64,000 nt of DNA from Ancylobacter novellus DSM 506 (GCF_000092925.1 NC_014217.1:62001-126000); one strand, 5' to 3'. Positions 7,762 to 18,752 are shown, counted from the stretch's first letter. Numbers and translations are program-made. The notes: a model not told the origin generated them from the letters alone.

Positions 7762-10700
7762 CTATTCCGCCGCCGCCCGCGTGGCACGGCAGGCGGCGAG
7801 CAGGGCGCGCAGCGCGGCCGGGCGCACCGGCTTGTTCAGCACTTCCATCTCGGTGGCGCGAGCGGTATCGCGCACGCGCTTCGAGCGGTCGGCGGTGATC
7901 AGCACGGCCGGCAGGGAATGTCCGAGCTTCCAGCGCAACTGCTTGGCGGCGTCGATGCCGTCGCCCTTGTCGAGATGGTAGTCGATTAGCAGCACGTCGG
8001 GCGGAGCGCGGTGCTCGCGCAGCATGGCGAGCGCTTCAGTGAGGCCCGGTGCCTTCAGAACCTCGCAGCCCCAGCCGGTCAATAGCGTCTCCATGCCGTC
8101 GAGGATCGCCGGGTCGTTGTCGATGCACAGCACGCTGAGGCCCTGCAGCGTCGCAACCGGGGCGGCCGGGCGCGGCGAGGGCTGCCCGCGCGCCGGCATG
8201 GCAGGGGCGGCCGGCAATTCGACGGTGAATACGCTGCCCTTGCCGGATGTCGAGGAGAGCGAGATCGGGTGGTCGAGCACGCGGGCGATGCGCTCGACGA
8301 TGGAAAGCCCCAGCCCCAGCCCGCGCGCGGCTTTGGCGCCCTCGTCAAGGCGCTGGAATTCCTTGAAGATCAGTTTCTGCTTGCCCGGCGGCACGCCGAC
8401 GCCGGTGTCGAGCACCTGCACCCGCAGCTTGCCGCGGCGCGGGCGCACGCCGATCAGTACTCGACCCTTGTGGGTGTATTTGATGGCGTTGGAGACAAGA
8501 TTCTGCAGGAGCCGGCGCAAAAGCCGGCGGTCCGAGCGCACCGCCGCCGCGCTCGGCACGAAGGTGAGCTCCAGGCCCTTTTCCTTCGCCATCGGGGCGA
8601 ATTCGAGCTCGAGCTGCTGGAAGATCTCGTCGAGCCGGAAGGGGGCGATATCGGGCTTGAGCGCCCCCGCGTCGAGGCGGGAGATGTCGAGCAGGGCGGC
8701 AAGAATCTCCTCCACCGCTTCGAGCGAGGCGTCGACATTGCGGGCGAGGCGGGTCTCCTCGCCGGCCACGGAACGTTCGACGAGGCTGGTAGCGTAGAGC
8801 CGGGCGGCGTTCAGCGGCTGCAGGATGTCGTGGCTGGCGGCGGCGAGGAAGCGGGTCTTGGAGATGTTCGCCTCTTCCGCCTCGGATTTCGCCTGGGCGA
8901 GCTGGGTGTTCAGCTTCTCCAGCGCCTTGGTACGCTCGCGCACGCGCCGCTCCAGCGTCTCGTTGGCGCGTTCCAGCGCCTCGGCCGCTTCCACCGAAGG
9001 TGTGATGTCGGTGAAGGTCACCACCACGCCGCCGTCCGGCATGGTGTTGACGCGCACCTCCATGACCACGCCGCGCGGGGTGAGGCGCTCCTGGAATACG
9101 ACGTTGCGCCTTGCGTAGCGGTCGAGCTTCTCGCGCACGATCTCCTCGACCGGGCCGGGACCGAACTGGCCGCCGGTGGCGTTGAAGCGGATGATCTGGT
9201 CGATGCTGACCCCGATGCGCAAGATCTCCGGCGGTAGTTCCAGCATCTCGCCGAACTGACGGTTCCAGGTGATGAGCCTGAGATCACGGTCGAACACGGC
9301 GATGCCCTGGCGCACATGGTCGAGCGCGGTCTGCAAGATCTCGCGGTTGTACTGGATGGCGGCGGAGGCGTCGTCGAGCAGCTTGAGCGCCGCCTTGGTC
9401 GAGACGGTGCGCTTCCTCAGCATCAGCGACAGCACGAGCCGCGAGGAGGCGGCGCCGATGGCCGAGGCGAGCAGGTGCTCGGCATAGCGGATGAGCTGGA
9501 AGTCGGCCTCGCGCGAGGGCTCCAGCGAGATGCCGCGCATGGCCGAGATGCTCTCGAAGGAGGCGCGGGTGCGCTCCTCGCCGAGATAGCGCGCGACGGT
9601 GGACACCAGTTCGCCCACGGTGACCGGCGAGCGCCAGAGCCGGAAGCTCGGCGCCGAGGGGGCGTGGTCGCTCTCGACGAAGACGCTGGCCTGCAGCCGC
9701 TCGATCGGCGTCGGCTTGCGCATCAGCGAGACGGCGAGGAAGACCAGCACGTTGATGGTGAGGCTCCACAGCACGCCATGCACCAGCGGGCTCGCCTGCA
9801 CGCCGAGCAGCGTCTGCGGGCGCAACATGGAAAGGCCGAACGGTCCCTCTTGCAGCAGGGCGTGCGTGAACAGCCCGGCATCGACGAGGCTCGGCAGCAG
9901 CAGCGTATAGGCCCAGAGCGCGATGCCGGCGGCGATGCCGGCGAGCGCACCGAGCGCCGTGCCGCGCCGCCAGACGAGGCCGAGCAGCAGCGCCGGGCCG
10001 AACTGCGCCACGGCGGCGAAGGAGAGCAGGCCGATCTGTGCGAGCTGCGCCTCGCCGGTGACGCGGTAATAGAGATAGGCCAGCAGCAATATGGCGAAGA
10101 TGGCGATGCGCCGGACGGTGAGCAGCCGGCGGCCCATATCGGCGTGGCCGTCGGTCTGTCCGTCCGCGCCGGTATCCGGCGGACCATCGGCGGCGGCGCG
10201 GTTCGCCTCCGCGGCGTCGCGCAGGCGCCGTCCGCGTACCATCAGCGGCATGAAGATGTCGTTCGACACCATGACGGCGAGCGCCACCGTCTCGACGATC
10301 ACCATGGCGGTGGCCGCCGACAGGCCGCCGACGAAGGCGACGAGCGACATGACGTGGGAGCCTGCCGAGAGCGGCAGGGTGACGACATACATGTCGCCAT
10401 CGATGAAGCCGGGCGGGAAGGCGACGAGGCCGGCAATGGCAATTGGTATGACGAAGAGGTTGATCAGAACGAGATAGAGCGGGAACAGCCAGGAGGCGGT
10501 GCGAATCTCCTGCTCCGAGGTGTTCTCGACCACGGCGACGTGGAACTGGCGCGGCAGCAGGAGGATGGCGAGCGCTGAGAGCAGCGTCATCGCCGCCCAG
10601 CTGCCGACCGAGATGCCCTGCGTCAGCACCGGCAGCACGCCCTTCTCCGCTGCCTGGTCGAGCAGGTCGAAGGGGCCAGAGAACATGCCGAAGACGACGA

Positions 10701-11334
10701 ACAGGCCGACCGCCAGGAAGCTGACCAGCTTGACGATGGATTCCGTCGCCACCGCCAGCATCAGCCCTTCCTGATGCTCAGTGGCGTCGATGTGGCGGGT
10801 GCCGAACAGCACCGCGAACACCGCCATCGCCACCGCGATGGTGAGCGCGAGGTCGCCGACCACCGGATAGGGCAGGCCCAGCCCGTCGAAATCGCCGAGC
10901 ATGGCGAGCAGCGAGGCCGAGACCGCCTTCAGCTGCAGGGCGATGTAGGGCAGCGAGCCGACGATGGCCACGCAGGCGACCAGCGCCGCCACGCCCTGGC
11001 TCTTGCCGTAGCGGGCGGCGACGAAGTCGGCAATGGAGGTGATGTTCTGGCCTTTGGCGAGCCGCACCATGCGCAGGAGGAACGGGGTGCCGAGGGCGAA
11101 GACGAAGATCGGCCCGATATAGATGGTGAGGAAGTTCACGCCCTGCGTGGTGGCAAGGCCGACCGAGCCGAAGAAGGTCCAGGAGGTGCAGTAGACCGCC
11201 AGCGACAGCGAGTAGATGTAGGGTCGGCCGCGCCGCCGCGAGCGCGGCAGGCGCCGGTCGCCGAAGCTCGCCACGGCAAAGAGGAAGCCGATATAGACGA
11301 GCGCGACGGCGATGATGGTCCATGCCTGAAGCAT
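7762..11334 (-). CDS. Hybrid histidine kinase with sodium:solute symporter domain
   Basis: An 1190-residue protein. The N-terminal part (about 1-560) is a sodium:solute symporter-like domain with around 13 membrane helices, beginning [17 protein letters not shown]. Then follow a PAS region (about 660-780), a coiled linker, HisKA with H835 in [13 protein letters not shown], HATPase_c with N box [11 protein letters not shown] and G box [12 protein letters not shown], and a C-terminal receiver with D1118 in LLIDYHL. This is the CbrA/CrbS/MxtR architecture, in which transport or substrate binding is coupled to phosphorelay. The likely partner is the convergent regulator at 7087. The solute is unknown; acetate or histidine are family precedents. 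Confidence 0.93.
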   Translation of the reverse strand: MLQAWTIIAVALVYIGFLFAVASFGDRRLPRSRRRGRPYIYSLSLAVYCTSWTFFGSVGLATTQGVNFLTIYIGPIFVFALGTPFLLRMVRLAKGQNITSIADFVAARYGKSQGVAALVACVAIVGSLPYIALQLKAVSASLLAMLGDFDGLGLPYPVVGDLALTIAVAMAVFAVLFGTRHIDATEHQEGLMLAVATESIVKLVSFLAVGLFVVFGMFSGPFDLLDQAAEKGVLPVLTQGISVGSWAAMTLLSALAILLLPRQFHVAVVENTSEQEIRTASWLFPLYLVLINLFVIPIAIAGLVAFPPGFIDGDMYVVTLPLSAGSHVMSLVAFVGGLSAATAMVIVETVALAVMVSNDIFMPLMVRGRRLRDAAEANRAAADGPPDTGADGQTDGHADMGRRLLTVRRIAIFAILLLAYLYYRVTGEAQLAQIGLLSFAAVAQFGPALLLGLVWRRGTALGALAGIAAGIALWAYTLLLPSLVDAGLFTHALLQEGPFGLSMLRPQTLLGVQASPLVHGVLWSLTINVLVFLAVSLMRKPTPIERLQASVFVESDHAPSAPSFRLWRSPVTVGELVSTVARYLGEERTRASFESISAMRGISLEPSREADFQLIRYAEHLLASAIGAASSRLVLSLMLRKRTVSTKAALKLLDDASAAIQYNREILQTALDHVRQGIAVFDRDLRLITWNRQFGEMLELPPEILRIGVSIDQIIRFNATGGQFGPGPVEEIVREKLDRYARRNVVFQERLTPRGVVMEVRVNTMPDGGVVVTFTDITPSVEAAEALERANETLERRVRERTKALEKLNTQLAQAKSEAEEANISKTRFLAAASHDILQPLNAARLYATSLVERSVAGEETRLARNVDASLEAVEEILAALLDISRLDAGALKPDIAPFRLDEIFQQLELEFAPMAKEKGLELTFVPSAAAVRSDRRLLRRLLQNLVSNAIKYTHKGRVLIGVRPRRGKLRVQVLDTGVGVPPGKQKLIFKEFQRLDEGAKAARGLGLGLSIVERIARVLDHPISLSSTSGKGSVFTVELPAAPAMPARGQPSPRPAAPVATLQGLSVLCIDNDPAILDGMETLLTGWGCEVLKAPGLTEALAMLREHRAPPDVLLIDYHLDKGDGIDAAKQLRWKLGHSLPAVLITADRSKRVRDTARATEMEVLNKPVRPAALRALLAACRATRAAAE

Positions 11335-11482
11335 GCAATCCCCGGGCGAAATCTTCGCGCCCTTTATGCGCCGGCCCGGCCCGGCTCGGCAAGCATGGGC
11401 CCTGCGCGTGGCGCCGAGGGTTGCCCGACTCAGCGGCGCGGATCACAGTGACGCCGCGGGGTGGACGGAACCGGGGGTTGTC

Positions 11483-11911
11483 ATGAGCAAAGTGCTGACG
11501 GAATTCCGCGAATTCGCGGTGAAGGGCAACGTCGTCGATCTCGCCATCGGCGTCATCATCGGCGCGGCCTTCGGCCAGATCGTCACCTCGGTCGTCTCCG
11601 ACCTGTTCATGCCGGTCGTCGGCGCGATCTTCGGCGGGCTCGACTTCTCCAACTACTTCGTCGGCCTGTCGTCGCAGGTGACGGCGAACAACCTCACCGC
11701 CGCCCGCGAGCAGGGTGCGGTCTTCGCCTATGGCCACTTCCTCACCGTGGTGATCAACTTCCTCATCGTCGCCTGGATCCTCTTCCTGGTGGTGAAGGGC
11801 ATCAACCGGCTGCGCCGCAACGCGGCGAACGAGCCCCCGCCGCCTGCCCCGCCGACCAAGGAAGAGGTGCTGCTCACCGAGATCCGCGACCTGCTGGCTA
11901 AGAAGGTGTGA
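11483..11911 (+). CDS. mscL: Large-conductance mechanosensitive channel MscL
   Basis: A 142-residue inner-membrane channel that opens under membrane tension to release solutes during osmotic downshock. It shows the N-terminal amphipathic helix ([21 protein letters not shown]), pore helix TM1 with Gly/Ala packing residues, a periplasmic loop, TM2 ([19 protein letters not shown]) and the C-terminal helix [12 protein letters not shown]. Both length and motifs are typical. The start follows a weak GGGGG sequence. It is divergent from the kinase hybrid and isolated, with a palindromic repeat downstream. Confidence 0.97.
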   Translation: MSKVLTEFREFAVKGNVVDLAIGVIIGAAFGQIVTSVVSDLFMPVVGAIFGGLDFSNYFVGLSSQVTANNLTAAREQGAVFAYGHFLTVVINFLIVAWILFLVVKGINRLRRNAANEPPPPAPPTKEEVLLTEIRDLLAKKV

Positions 11912-11960
11912 GGGGGCCAGCGCGGGCCGCATGGGATTTCGAACGGTCTCCACTAGATGA

Positions 11961-12046
11961 CCGTCATCCCCGGGTTTGACCCGGGGATCCATCTCCCCGC
12001 CTCCATCAAGTCGTGGATGCCCGGGTCAAGCCCGGGCATGACGACG
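11961..12046. repeat. Palindromic repeat, CCGGGxxTGACCCGGG type
   Basis: Two hairpins face each other: CCGTCATCCCCGGG ... CCCGGGGATCCA (11961-11991) and GTGGATGCCCGGG ... CCCGGGCATGACGACG (12013-12046). The outer ends are also complementary (GTCAT / ATGAC). The same design occurs at 35437-35533 and in part at 31454-31487. The element fills the mscL-rfbC gap. Confidence 0.85.
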
Positions 12047-12079
12047 TTTGGGGAGGAAGGGCATCTCAACCCACCCTGC

Positions 12080-12108
12080 TTGGACGGCCCGGCGACATTG
12101 GCTATAAG
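12080..12108 (+). promoter_or_regulatory. Sigma-70-type promoter of the rfb operon
   Basis: The -35 box TTGGAC (12080-12085) and -10 box TATAAG (12103-12108) are 17 bases apart. Transcription would start near 12115, about 25 bases before the rfbC start codon. The match is good for an alphaproteobacterial housekeeping promoter. Confidence 0.65.
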
Positions 12109-12139
12109 CGCTGCCAACCCCTTGGAGATGCGCTAGCCG

Positions 12140-12721
12140 ATGGTCGCGTTCACCCGCCTCGCCATACCGGATGTCGTCCTTGTCCAGCCGGTGCGGCATG
12201 GCGACGGGCGCGGCTATTTCTGCGAGACCTACAAGAAGCCGGCCTTCGACGCCTTCGGCATCGATCTCGCCTTCGTGCAGGACAACGAATCGCTCTCCCG
12301 CCCGGTCGGCGTGGTGCGCGGCCTGCATTTCCAGACCCCGCCCATGGCGCAGGCCAAGCTCGTGCGCGTCTTGCGCGGGGCGATCTTCGACGTCGCGGTG
12401 GACATCCGCCGGGGCTCGCCGAGCTACGGTAAATGGGTGGCGGCGACGCTGACCGCCGAAGAGGGCAACCAGCTCTTCATGCCGCACGGCTTCGCCCACG
12501 GCTTCTGCACGCTCGAGCCGGACACGCTGATCGCCTACAAGGTCGACGCGCCCTATTCGCGTCCGAACGACGCCGGCATCGCCTGGGACGATCCGGACCT
12601 CGCCATCGACTGGCCGGTGACGACGGAGACGGCGGTGCTGTCGGACAAGGACCGCGTGCAGCCGCGCCTGCGCGACTATGCCAGCCCCTTCGCCTATGCC
12701 CCCGAGACGGTGCGGGCCTGA
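12140..12721 (+). CDS. rfbC: dTDP-4-dehydrorhamnose 3,5-epimerase
   Basis: A 193-residue RmlC-type cupin enzyme that converts dTDP-4-keto-6-deoxyglucose to dTDP-4-keto-L-rhamnose, third step of dTDP-L-rhamnose synthesis for surface polysaccharide. The catalytic His is H63 in VVRGLHFQ, with the family motifs [21 protein letters not shown] and [14 protein letters not shown]. Length is normal. It is first in a tight four-gene operon (rfbC-B-D-A) behind a good promoter, with GGAG ahead of the start. Confidence 0.97.
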   Translation: MVAFTRLAIPDVVLVQPVRHGDGRGYFCETYKKPAFDAFGIDLAFVQDNESLSRPVGVVRGLHFQTPPMAQAKLVRVLRGAIFDVAVDIRRGSPSYGKWVAATLTAEEGNQLFMPHGFAHGFCTLEPDTLIAYKVDAPYSRPNDAGIAWDDPDLAIDWPVTTETAVLSDKDRVQPRLRDYASPFAYAPETVRA

Positions 12722-12723
12722 CC

Positions 12724-13788
12724 ATGACCAGCATCGCCCAGCGCGTCCTCGTCACCGGCGGCGCCGGCTTCATCGGCTCGGCCGTGGTGCGTCGTCTGGT
12801 GCGGCAGGGCCGGCAGGTGCTGACCTATGACAAGCTCACCTATGCCGGGAACCTCGCTTCGCTCGCCGAGGTGCACAACCTGCCCGGCCACAGCTTCCTG
12901 CAGGCCGACATCTGCGACGGGCGCGCCTTCCGCGAGGCGCTGGAGAGCTTCCGCCCCGATCTGGTGATGCACCTCGCCGCCGAATCCCATGTCGACCGTT
13001 CGATCGACGGGCCGGGCGACTTCATCGCCACCAACATCGTCGGCACCTACACGCTGCTGGACGAGGCGCTGCGCTACTGGCGCGGCCTCGATGCCGCCGC
13101 ACAGAAGCGTTTCCGCTTCCACCACATCTCCACCGACGAAGTGTTCGGCACGCTGGGCGAGGACGGCCTGTTCCGCGAGGACACGCCCTATCAGCCGAAC
13201 TCGCCCTATTCCGCCTCCAAGGCGGCATCCGACCATCTGGTGCGGGCCTGGTTCCACACCTACGGCCTGCCCGTGGTGATGTCGAACTGCTCGAACAATT
13301 ACGGGCCGTACCATTTCCCCGAGAAGCTGATCCCGCTCACCATCCTCAACGCGCTGGAAGGCGCGCCGTTGCCGGTCTACGGCAAGGGCGAGAATGTGCG
13401 CGACTGGCTCTATGTCGAGGACCACGCCGCAGCGCTGGAGCTGATCGCCACGCGCGGGCGGCTCGGCGAGAGCTACAATGTCGGCGGCTCCAACGAGCGG
13501 CGCAACATCGACGTGGTGCGCACCATCTGCGCCATCATGGACCGCGTCGTACCGGATGCGAAGATCGGCCCGCGCGACGCGCTGATCCGCTTCGTCACCG
13601 ACCGGCCGGGCCATGATGCGCGTTACGCCATCGACGCCTCCAAGCTGAAGACCGAGCTCGGCTGGGTGCCGGAGCATGATTTTGAGAGCGGCATCGAGAA
13701 GACGGTGCGCTGGTATCTCGACAATGCCGCCTGGTGGGAGCCGCTGAAGGCGCGCTACAACCGGGCGCGCCTCGGGGTCGCCAAATGA
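12724..13788 (+). CDS. rfbB: dTDP-glucose 4,6-dehydratase
   Basis: A 354-residue extended short-chain dehydrogenase/reductase that makes dTDP-4-keto-6-deoxyglucose, second step of the rhamnose pathway. It has the NAD-binding motif GGAGFIGS (12-19), the catalytic segment TDEVFG, Y162/K166 in YSASKAA, and sugar-binding motifs [14 protein letters not shown] and [11 protein letters not shown]. The start lies 2 bases after the rfbC stop, and the 3' end overlaps rfbD by ATGA, so translation is probably coupled. Confidence 0.98.
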   Translation: MTSIAQRVLVTGGAGFIGSAVVRRLVRQGRQVLTYDKLTYAGNLASLAEVHNLPGHSFLQADICDGRAFREALESFRPDLVMHLAAESHVDRSIDGPGDFIATNIVGTYTLLDEALRYWRGLDAAAQKRFRFHHISTDEVFGTLGEDGLFREDTPYQPNSPYSASKAASDHLVRAWFHTYGLPVVMSNCSNNYGPYHFPEKLIPLTILNALEGAPLPVYGKGENVRDWLYVEDHAAALELIATRGRLGESYNVGGSNERRNIDVVRTICAIMDRVVPDAKIGPRDALIRFVTDRPGHDARYAIDASKLKTELGWVPEHDFESGIEKTVRWYLDNAAWWEPLKARYNRARLGVAK

Positions 13789-14678
13789 CGCGCGTGCTGC
13801 TGCTGGGGGCGGGCGGGCAGGTCGGCCGTGAGATCGCGGCGCTGGCGCCAGGACGGGTCGAGAGCCTGACCGCGCTCGACCATGCCGGCCTCGACATCAC
13901 CGATGCCAGCGCGCTCAAGGCGGCGCTGGAGCAATACCGGCCGCAAGTGGTGATCAACGCCGCCGCCTATACCGCCGTCGACAAGGCGGAGAGCGAGCCG
14001 GAGAAGGCGAACCTCATCAACGCCGTGGCGCCGGGCCTGATTGCGCAGGCCTGTGCCAGCCATGGTGCGGGGCTGATCCACATCTCCACCGACTACGTCT
14101 TCGACGGCACCAAGGCCGGCGCCTATGTGGAGAGCGATCCGGTCGCGCCGCTTGGCGTCTATGGCGCCTCCAAGGAGGCGGGCGAGCGGGCGGTGCGCGA
14201 CAGCCTCGACCGCCACCTCATCGTGCGCACCTCCTGGGTCTATGGCGTCCATGGTGCCAACTTCCTCAAGACCATGCTGCGGCTCGCGGAGACGCGCGAC
14301 CGGCTCACCGTCGTCGCCGACCAGACCGGCTGCCCGACCGCCACGCGCGACATCGCCGAGGGGCTTCTCACCGCGGCGATGCAGCTTGCGACCGCCGACG
14401 TGACGCCCGGCACCTATCATCTCGCCGGCACCGGCGTGACCACCTGGCACGGCTTCGCCAGCGTCATCGTCGCGCACGCCGCCCGCCACACCGGCCGGCA
14501 TGTCGAGGTCGCGCCGATCACCACCGCCGACTATCCCACCCCGGCGCGCCGTCCGGCCAATTCCGAATTGTCGAGCGCGCTCTTCGCCCGCACGGTGGGC
14601 TATGAGGCCGCGCCGTGGCAGCTTCGCGCGGCCGAGGTGGTCGACGCGCTGTTCGCCGCCAAACAAGAGGCACCATGA
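13785..14678 (+). CDS. rfbD: dTDP-4-dehydrorhamnose reductase
   Basis: A 297-residue RmlD-type SDR that makes dTDP-L-rhamnose with NAD(P)H, the last step of the pathway. Visible are the [10 protein letters not shown] nucleotide motif near residue 8, [21 protein letters not shown] and the Y126/K130 pair in YGASKEAGE. It overlaps rfbB (ATGA) and rfbA (ATGA). Length is normal. Confidence 0.98.
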   Translation: MTRVLLLGAGGQVGREIAALAPGRVESLTALDHAGLDITDASALKAALEQYRPQVVINAAAYTAVDKAESEPEKANLINAVAPGLIAQACASHGAGLIHISTDYVFDGTKAGAYVESDPVAPLGVYGASKEAGERAVRDSLDRHLIVRTSWVYGVHGANFLKTMLRLAETRDRLTVVADQTGCPTATRDIAEGLLTAAMQLATADVTPGTYHLAGTGVTTWHGFASVIVAHAARHTGRHVEVAPITTADYPTPARRPANSELSSALFARTVGYEAAPWQLRAAEVVDALFAAKQEAP

Positions 14679-15547
14679 AGGGAATCATCCTCGCCGGCGG
14701 CTCCGGCACGCGGCTCCACCCGATCACTCTGGTCGTGTCGAAGCAGCTCCTGCCGGTCTACGACAAGCCGATGATCTACTACCCCCTGACCACGCTGATG
14801 ATGGCGGGGATCCGGGAGATCCTGATCATCACCACGCCGCACGACAGCGCCCTGTTCCGGAAGCTGCTGGGCGACGGCTCGCAGTTCGGGCTCAGCCTCT
14901 CCTATGCGGTGCAAGAGAGCCCGCGCGGTCTCGCCGACGCCTTCATCGTCGGGCGCGACTTCGTCGGTGACGAGCGCGTGGCGCTGGTGCTCGGCGACAA
15001 CCTGTTCTTTGGCCATGGCCTGCCGGAGCTGCTCGGCGCGGCGGTGGCGCGCGAGACGGGCGCCACCGTGTTCGGCTATCCGGTGAAGGACCCCGAGCGC
15101 TACGGCGTGGTCGAGATGACGGCGGCGGGCCGGGTCACCTCCATCGAGGAGAAGCCGGCAAAGCCGAAGTCGAACCTCGCGGTGACCGGGCTCTATTTCT
15201 ACGACAACCGGGTAGTGGACATCGCTGCCAATCTCAAGCCTTCGCCGCGCGGCGAGATCGAGATCACCGACGTCAATCGCGCCTATATGGAATGGGGCGA
15301 GCTCAACGTCTCGCTGATGGGCCGGGGCTTCGCCTGGCTCGACACCGGCACGCCGGATTCGCTGCTCGAGGCGGCGCAGTTCGTGCAGATCCTCGAGACG
15401 CGCCAGGGCCTGCGCATCGCCGCGCCGGAGGAGGTCGCCTTCCGTGCCGGCTTCATCGATGCGGCGCAGCTGACGAAGCTCGGCGAGGCGCAGAGCAAGT
15501 CCAATTACGGCGCCTATCTGATGAAGCTCGCCGAGGACGGGTTCTGA
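14675..15547 (+). CDS. rfbA: Glucose-1-phosphate thymidylyltransferase
   Basis: A 290-residue RmlA enzyme, first step of the pathway: glucose-1-phosphate plus dTTP gives dTDP-glucose. It has the nucleotidyltransferase signature [11 protein letters not shown] (9-19), the [10 protein letters not shown] metal site, [11 protein letters not shown] and [13 protein letters not shown]. The short type (about 290 residues) is the rhamnose-pathway form. The operon ends here. A loose hairpin (GCCCGCC / GGCGGGC) followed by CCTTTTT lies at about 15617-15659, before the aminotransferase gene. Confidence 0.98.
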   Translation: MKGIILAGGSGTRLHPITLVVSKQLLPVYDKPMIYYPLTTLMMAGIREILIITTPHDSALFRKLLGDGSQFGLSLSYAVQESPRGLADAFIVGRDFVGDERVALVLGDNLFFGHGLPELLGAAVARETGATVFGYPVKDPERYGVVEMTAAGRVTSIEEKPAKPKSNLAVTGLYFYDNRVVDIAANLKPSPRGEIEITDVNRAYMEWGELNVSLMGRGFAWLDTGTPDSLLEAAQFVQILETRQGLRIAAPEEVAFRAGFIDAAQLTKLGEAQSKSNYGAYLMKLAEDGF

Positions 15548-15671
15548 GCGCAGCCCCCGCCTCATTGAAACCATCGCGCGCATTCATCCTCGCCTCACGT
15601 CTTTTCATGAATGCCGCCCGCCCGCTCGGTTATAGACTGGCGGGCGATATCCTTTTTCGTCAGGTCCCTCC

Positions 15672-16880
15672 ATGCCCGCCTCGCTCGCGCCGTCCTTCAC
15701 GCCGTCTCCACTCGTCGACCATGTCCGTCCGCAGGCCCTCGCTTTGCCGGAGAGCGGCATCGTCGAGGTGTTCAACTATGGCCGTACGCGCGAGGGGCTG
15801 ATCCCGCTCTGGGCCGGCGAGGGCGACCTCCCGACGCCCTCCTTCATCGCCGAGGCGGCGACGCGCTCTCTGGCGGCGGGCGAGACCTTCTACACCTGGC
15901 AGCGCGGCATACCGGACCTGCGCGCCGCCATCGCCAGCTACATGACCCGGCTCTACGGCGTGGCCGAGGATCCCGAGCGCTATTTCGTCACCGGCTCCGG
16001 CATGCACGCGGTGCAGGTCGCGCTGGCGCTCACCGTCTCGGCCGGCGAGGAGGTGATCATCCCCTCGCCGGAATGGCCGAACATCGCCGCCGCCGCTGAG
16101 GCGGCCGGCGCTCGCCCGGTCTACGTGCCCTTCTCCTTCGACGCGGGGCGCGGCTTCCGGCTCGACCTCGACCGGCTGGAGAGCGCCGTTACCCCGCGCA
16201 CCCGGGCGATCTTCATCAACACGCCGGCCAACCCGACCGGCTACGTGGCTTCGCTCGATGAGCTGCGCGGCGTGCTCGACATCGCCCGCCGGCATGGGCT
16301 GTGGATTATCGCCGACGAGATCTATGGCCGCTTCTATTATGCCGCCGGCGAGGGCGGGCTGGCGCCGTCCTTCCATTCCATCATGGAGCCGGAGGAGCGT
16401 ATTCTCTTCGTCCAGACCTTCTCCAAGAACTGGGCGATGACCGGCTGGCGCGTCGGCTGGCTGGAGGCGCACCCCTCGCTCGGCGACGTGATCGAGAACC
16501 TGATCCAGTACTCGAACTCGGGTGTCGCCGCCTTCATGCAGCGGGCAGGCGTCGCCGCGCTCGAGCGCGGCGAGAGCTTCGTCGCTCACCAGATCGAGCG
16601 TGCCAAGCGCGGGCGCGACATCGTTGCCGAGGGGCTCGCCTCGTCGAACCGCGTGCGCTTCGCCCAGCCGGAAGGCGCGTTCTACATGTTCTTCGGTGTC
16701 GAGGGCGAGGACGACACGCGCCAGCTCGCTCTCAAGCTCGTGGACGAGGCGAATATCGGGCTCGCGCCCGGCACCGCCTTCGGCCCCGGCGGCGAGGAAT
16801 ATATCCGGCTGTGCTTCGCCCGCGGCGAGGCCCAGGTGGCGGAAGCGACCGACCGGCTGGTGCGCTGGCTCAAGAGGTGA
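15672..16880 (+). CDS. PLP-dependent class I/II aminotransferase
   Basis: A 402-residue fold-type I aminotransferase. Motifs are the substrate and cofactor loops (PTPSFIAEAATRSL, NTPANPTGY), DEIYGRF with the PLP-binding Asp/Tyr, the Schiff-base K252 in FSKNWAMTGWR, and a C-terminal Arg in EYIRLCFARG. This is the aspartate/aromatic group, but the donor and acceptor cannot be read from the sequence. It may be transcribed with the rfb operon or from its own promoter in the 124-base gap. No related pathway genes are adjacent. Confidence 0.9.
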   Translation: MPASLAPSFTPSPLVDHVRPQALALPESGIVEVFNYGRTREGLIPLWAGEGDLPTPSFIAEAATRSLAAGETFYTWQRGIPDLRAAIASYMTRLYGVAEDPERYFVTGSGMHAVQVALALTVSAGEEVIIPSPEWPNIAAAAEAAGARPVYVPFSFDAGRGFRLDLDRLESAVTPRTRAIFINTPANPTGYVASLDELRGVLDIARRHGLWIIADEIYGRFYYAAGEGGLAPSFHSIMEPEERILFVQTFSKNWAMTGWRVGWLEAHPSLGDVIENLIQYSNSGVAAFMQRAGVAALERGESFVAHQIERAKRGRDIVAEGLASSNRVRFAQPEGAFYMFFGVEGEDDTRQLALKLVDEANIGLAPGTAFGPGGEEYIRLCFARGEAQVAEATDRLVRWLKR

Positions 16881-16942
16881 CACGAGGGACGCGCGTCATC
16901 TGATACCTTGAAGAAGAGGCGCCGGCGACGCAGACTGTTTGT

Positions 16943-18094
16943 ATGCGCGAGTTCAGTTCTCCCCCCGGACCGCTTCCTCCGCCGACCGTGTCGGAAGCGC
17001 GGCTGCTGTCGGTGCTCGACACTGCGGCGGACGGCATCATCGTCATCGACGAGCATGCGCGCATTCTCATCTTCAACAAGGCCTGCGAGAAGATGTTCGG
17101 CATCGCGGCCGCCGAGGCGATCGGGCAGAACGTCAGGATCGTCATGCCGATCGAGTACGCGCGGGAGCACGACGAGTATCTCGGCAGCTACATTCGCACC
17201 GGCGTGAAGAAGATCATCGGCATCGGCCGCGAAGTGCGCGGGCGTCATATCGACGGCACCATCTTCCCGCTGGAACTGTCGGTCGGCGAGGCGGCAACGC
17301 CGGACGGGCGGCAGTTCATCGGCATCCTGCGCGACCTGCGCCCGCGCAAGGAGAGCGAGCAGCGCCTCGCCGACCTGCAGAGCGAACTCGTGCATCTTGC
17401 CCGCGTCTCGGCGATCGACGAGATGGGCGCGGCCATCGCCCATGAACTCAACCAGCCGCTCACCGCGCTGATGCTCTACCTGCAGGCGATCAGGCGCGCC
17501 CACGCCAAGGGCGTCGACATCGTCAAGGTCGTCGGCGAGATCCTCGACAAGGCGGCGGGCGAGGCCGAGCGCGCCGGCCACATCATCCAGCGCATGCGCC
17601 AGTTCGTCGAGAAGCGTGAGCCGGAGCGGCATGTGCGCGAACTCGACCCGCTGATCGACGAGGCGATCGACCTCACCCTGCTGGGCCAGCGCCATCGTAT
17701 CCGCATCGATCGCAAGCAGGGCACCAACCTGCCGCCGGTCTCGGTCGACCCGGTGCAGGTGCAGCAGATCGTGGTCAATCTGGTGCGCAACGCCATCGAG
17801 GCTGCCGCCGGCATGACCGATCCGGCGATCCATATCCGCACCCGCAGCGCGGATGGCACGGTGGTGCTGGAAGTGCAGGACAACGGGCCCGGCATCGCGC
17901 CGGAGGCGTTGTCGAAGCTGTTCGAGGCCTTCGCCAGTTCAAAACGTCGCGGCATGGGTCTTGGCCTTGCGATTTCGCGGACGATCGCCCAGAACCACGG
18001 GGGGGACCTTCTGGTGGATCCGGGCGGCAATGGCAGGGGTGCATGTTTCTCGCTGGTCCTGCCAGCGGCGGCCGCGCCGGCTGAAGTGGGGTGA
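16943..18094 (+). CDS. fixL: Oxygen-sensor histidine kinase FixL
   Basis: A 383-residue soluble kinase with one PAS domain (about 18-135), HisKA (H167 in AIAHELNQPLTAL), and HATPase_c (N box VVNLVRNAIEAA, G boxes DNGPGIAP and GMGLGLAISR). From memory of Bradyrhizobium FixL, the proximal heme ligand His200 matches H76 here (REHDEYL), the O2-contacting Arg220 matches R96 (IIGIGR), and the distal triad matches I91/L112/V114. FixL His214 and Arg206 are K90 and S82. The protein should therefore bind heme and be inhibited by O2. It lacks the extra N-terminal PAS or membrane segment of some FixL. FixJ starts 11 bases after its stop. Confidence 0.92.
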   Translation: MREFSSPPGPLPPPTVSEARLLSVLDTAADGIIVIDEHARILIFNKACEKMFGIAAAEAIGQNVRIVMPIEYAREHDEYLGSYIRTGVKKIIGIGREVRGRHIDGTIFPLELSVGEAATPDGRQFIGILRDLRPRKESEQRLADLQSELVHLARVSAIDEMGAAIAHELNQPLTALMLYLQAIRRAHAKGVDIVKVVGEILDKAAGEAERAGHIIQRMRQFVEKREPERHVRELDPLIDEAIDLTLLGQRHRIRIDRKQGTNLPPVSVDPVQVQQIVVNLVRNAIEAAAGMTDPAIHIRTRSADGTVVLEVQDNGPGIAPEALSKLFEAFASSKRRGMGLGLAISRTIAQNHGGDLLVDPGGNGRGACFSLVLPAAAAPAEVG

Positions 18095-18105
18095 AGGAGC
18101 AGGCG

Positions 18106-18723
18106 ATGGCGCAGCTGGGTGAGGTCTTCATCGTCGACGACGATTCCGCGGTGCGCGACGCGCTCTCGCTGGTGCTCAGTCTTGAAGGCTACCACGTACG
18201 CAGCTTCTCGGACGGCGCGGCCTTCCTCTCGGTGGCCCGTACCCATGTGCCGGCCTGCATCGTGCTCGACGTGCACATGCCCGGCCGATCCGGCCTCGAC
18301 ATCCTCAAGGAGCTGGAGGCGGACCGCTATCCGGCGCCGATCTTCATCATCTCCGGCCAGGGCGATATCCCGATGGCGGTGGACGCGATCCGCCACGGCG
18401 CGCTCGATTTCATCGAGAAGCCGTTCGACGCCGACACGGTGGTCGAGCGCGTGCGCGATGCCATCGAGGCGCACAGCCGGCGCGGTTCCTCGGAACCGGG
18501 CGACCTGCTGACGGCGCATTTTCCCGGCCACGAGATGCTCACACCGCGCGAGCGCGAGGTGCTGGTGCAGATCGCCTCCGGCGCCTCCAACAAGGAGGCG
18601 GGACGCAAGCTCGGCATCTCGCCGCGCACCATCGAGGTGCACCGCGCCCGCATCATGGAGAAGCTCGGCGCCAAGAACGCCGCCGACCTGGTGCGCATCG
18701 TGCTCAAGGACATGCGGGCTTAA
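18106..18723 (+). CDS. fixJ: Response regulator FixJ
   Basis: A 205-residue two-domain regulator. The receiver (about 1-122) has D11-D13, phospho-acceptor D55 in CIVLDVHMPG and K105 in FIEKPFD. The LuxR helix-turn-helix (about 142-200) contains LTPREREVLVQIASGASNKEA, read in two parts, and SPRTIEVHRARI. Phosphorylated FixJ activates fixK in rhizobia. The start at 18106 follows AAGGAG by 6-7 bases; a GTG overlapping the fixL stop is less likely. Likely targets are the two downstream genes, which share an upstream element. Confidence 0.95.
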   Translation: MAQLGEVFIVDDDSAVRDALSLVLSLEGYHVRSFSDGAAFLSVARTHVPACIVLDVHMPGRSGLDILKELEADRYPAPIFIISGQGDIPMAVDAIRHGALDFIEKPFDADTVVERVRDAIEAHSRRGSSEPGDLLTAHFPGHEMLTPREREVLVQIASGASNKEAGRKLGISPRTIEVHRARIMEKLGAKNAADLVRIVLKDMRA

Positions 18724-18752
18724 GGACTGCGGGCCTGGGCAGCAGGAACCTC

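Noticed and set aside
16943..18094. FixL homologue lacking the heme-binding His
   Set aside because: A first look at the IIGIGR region suggested a missing His. Using the positions of the distal Leu236/Ile238 pair, the proximal His200 falls on H76, which is present.
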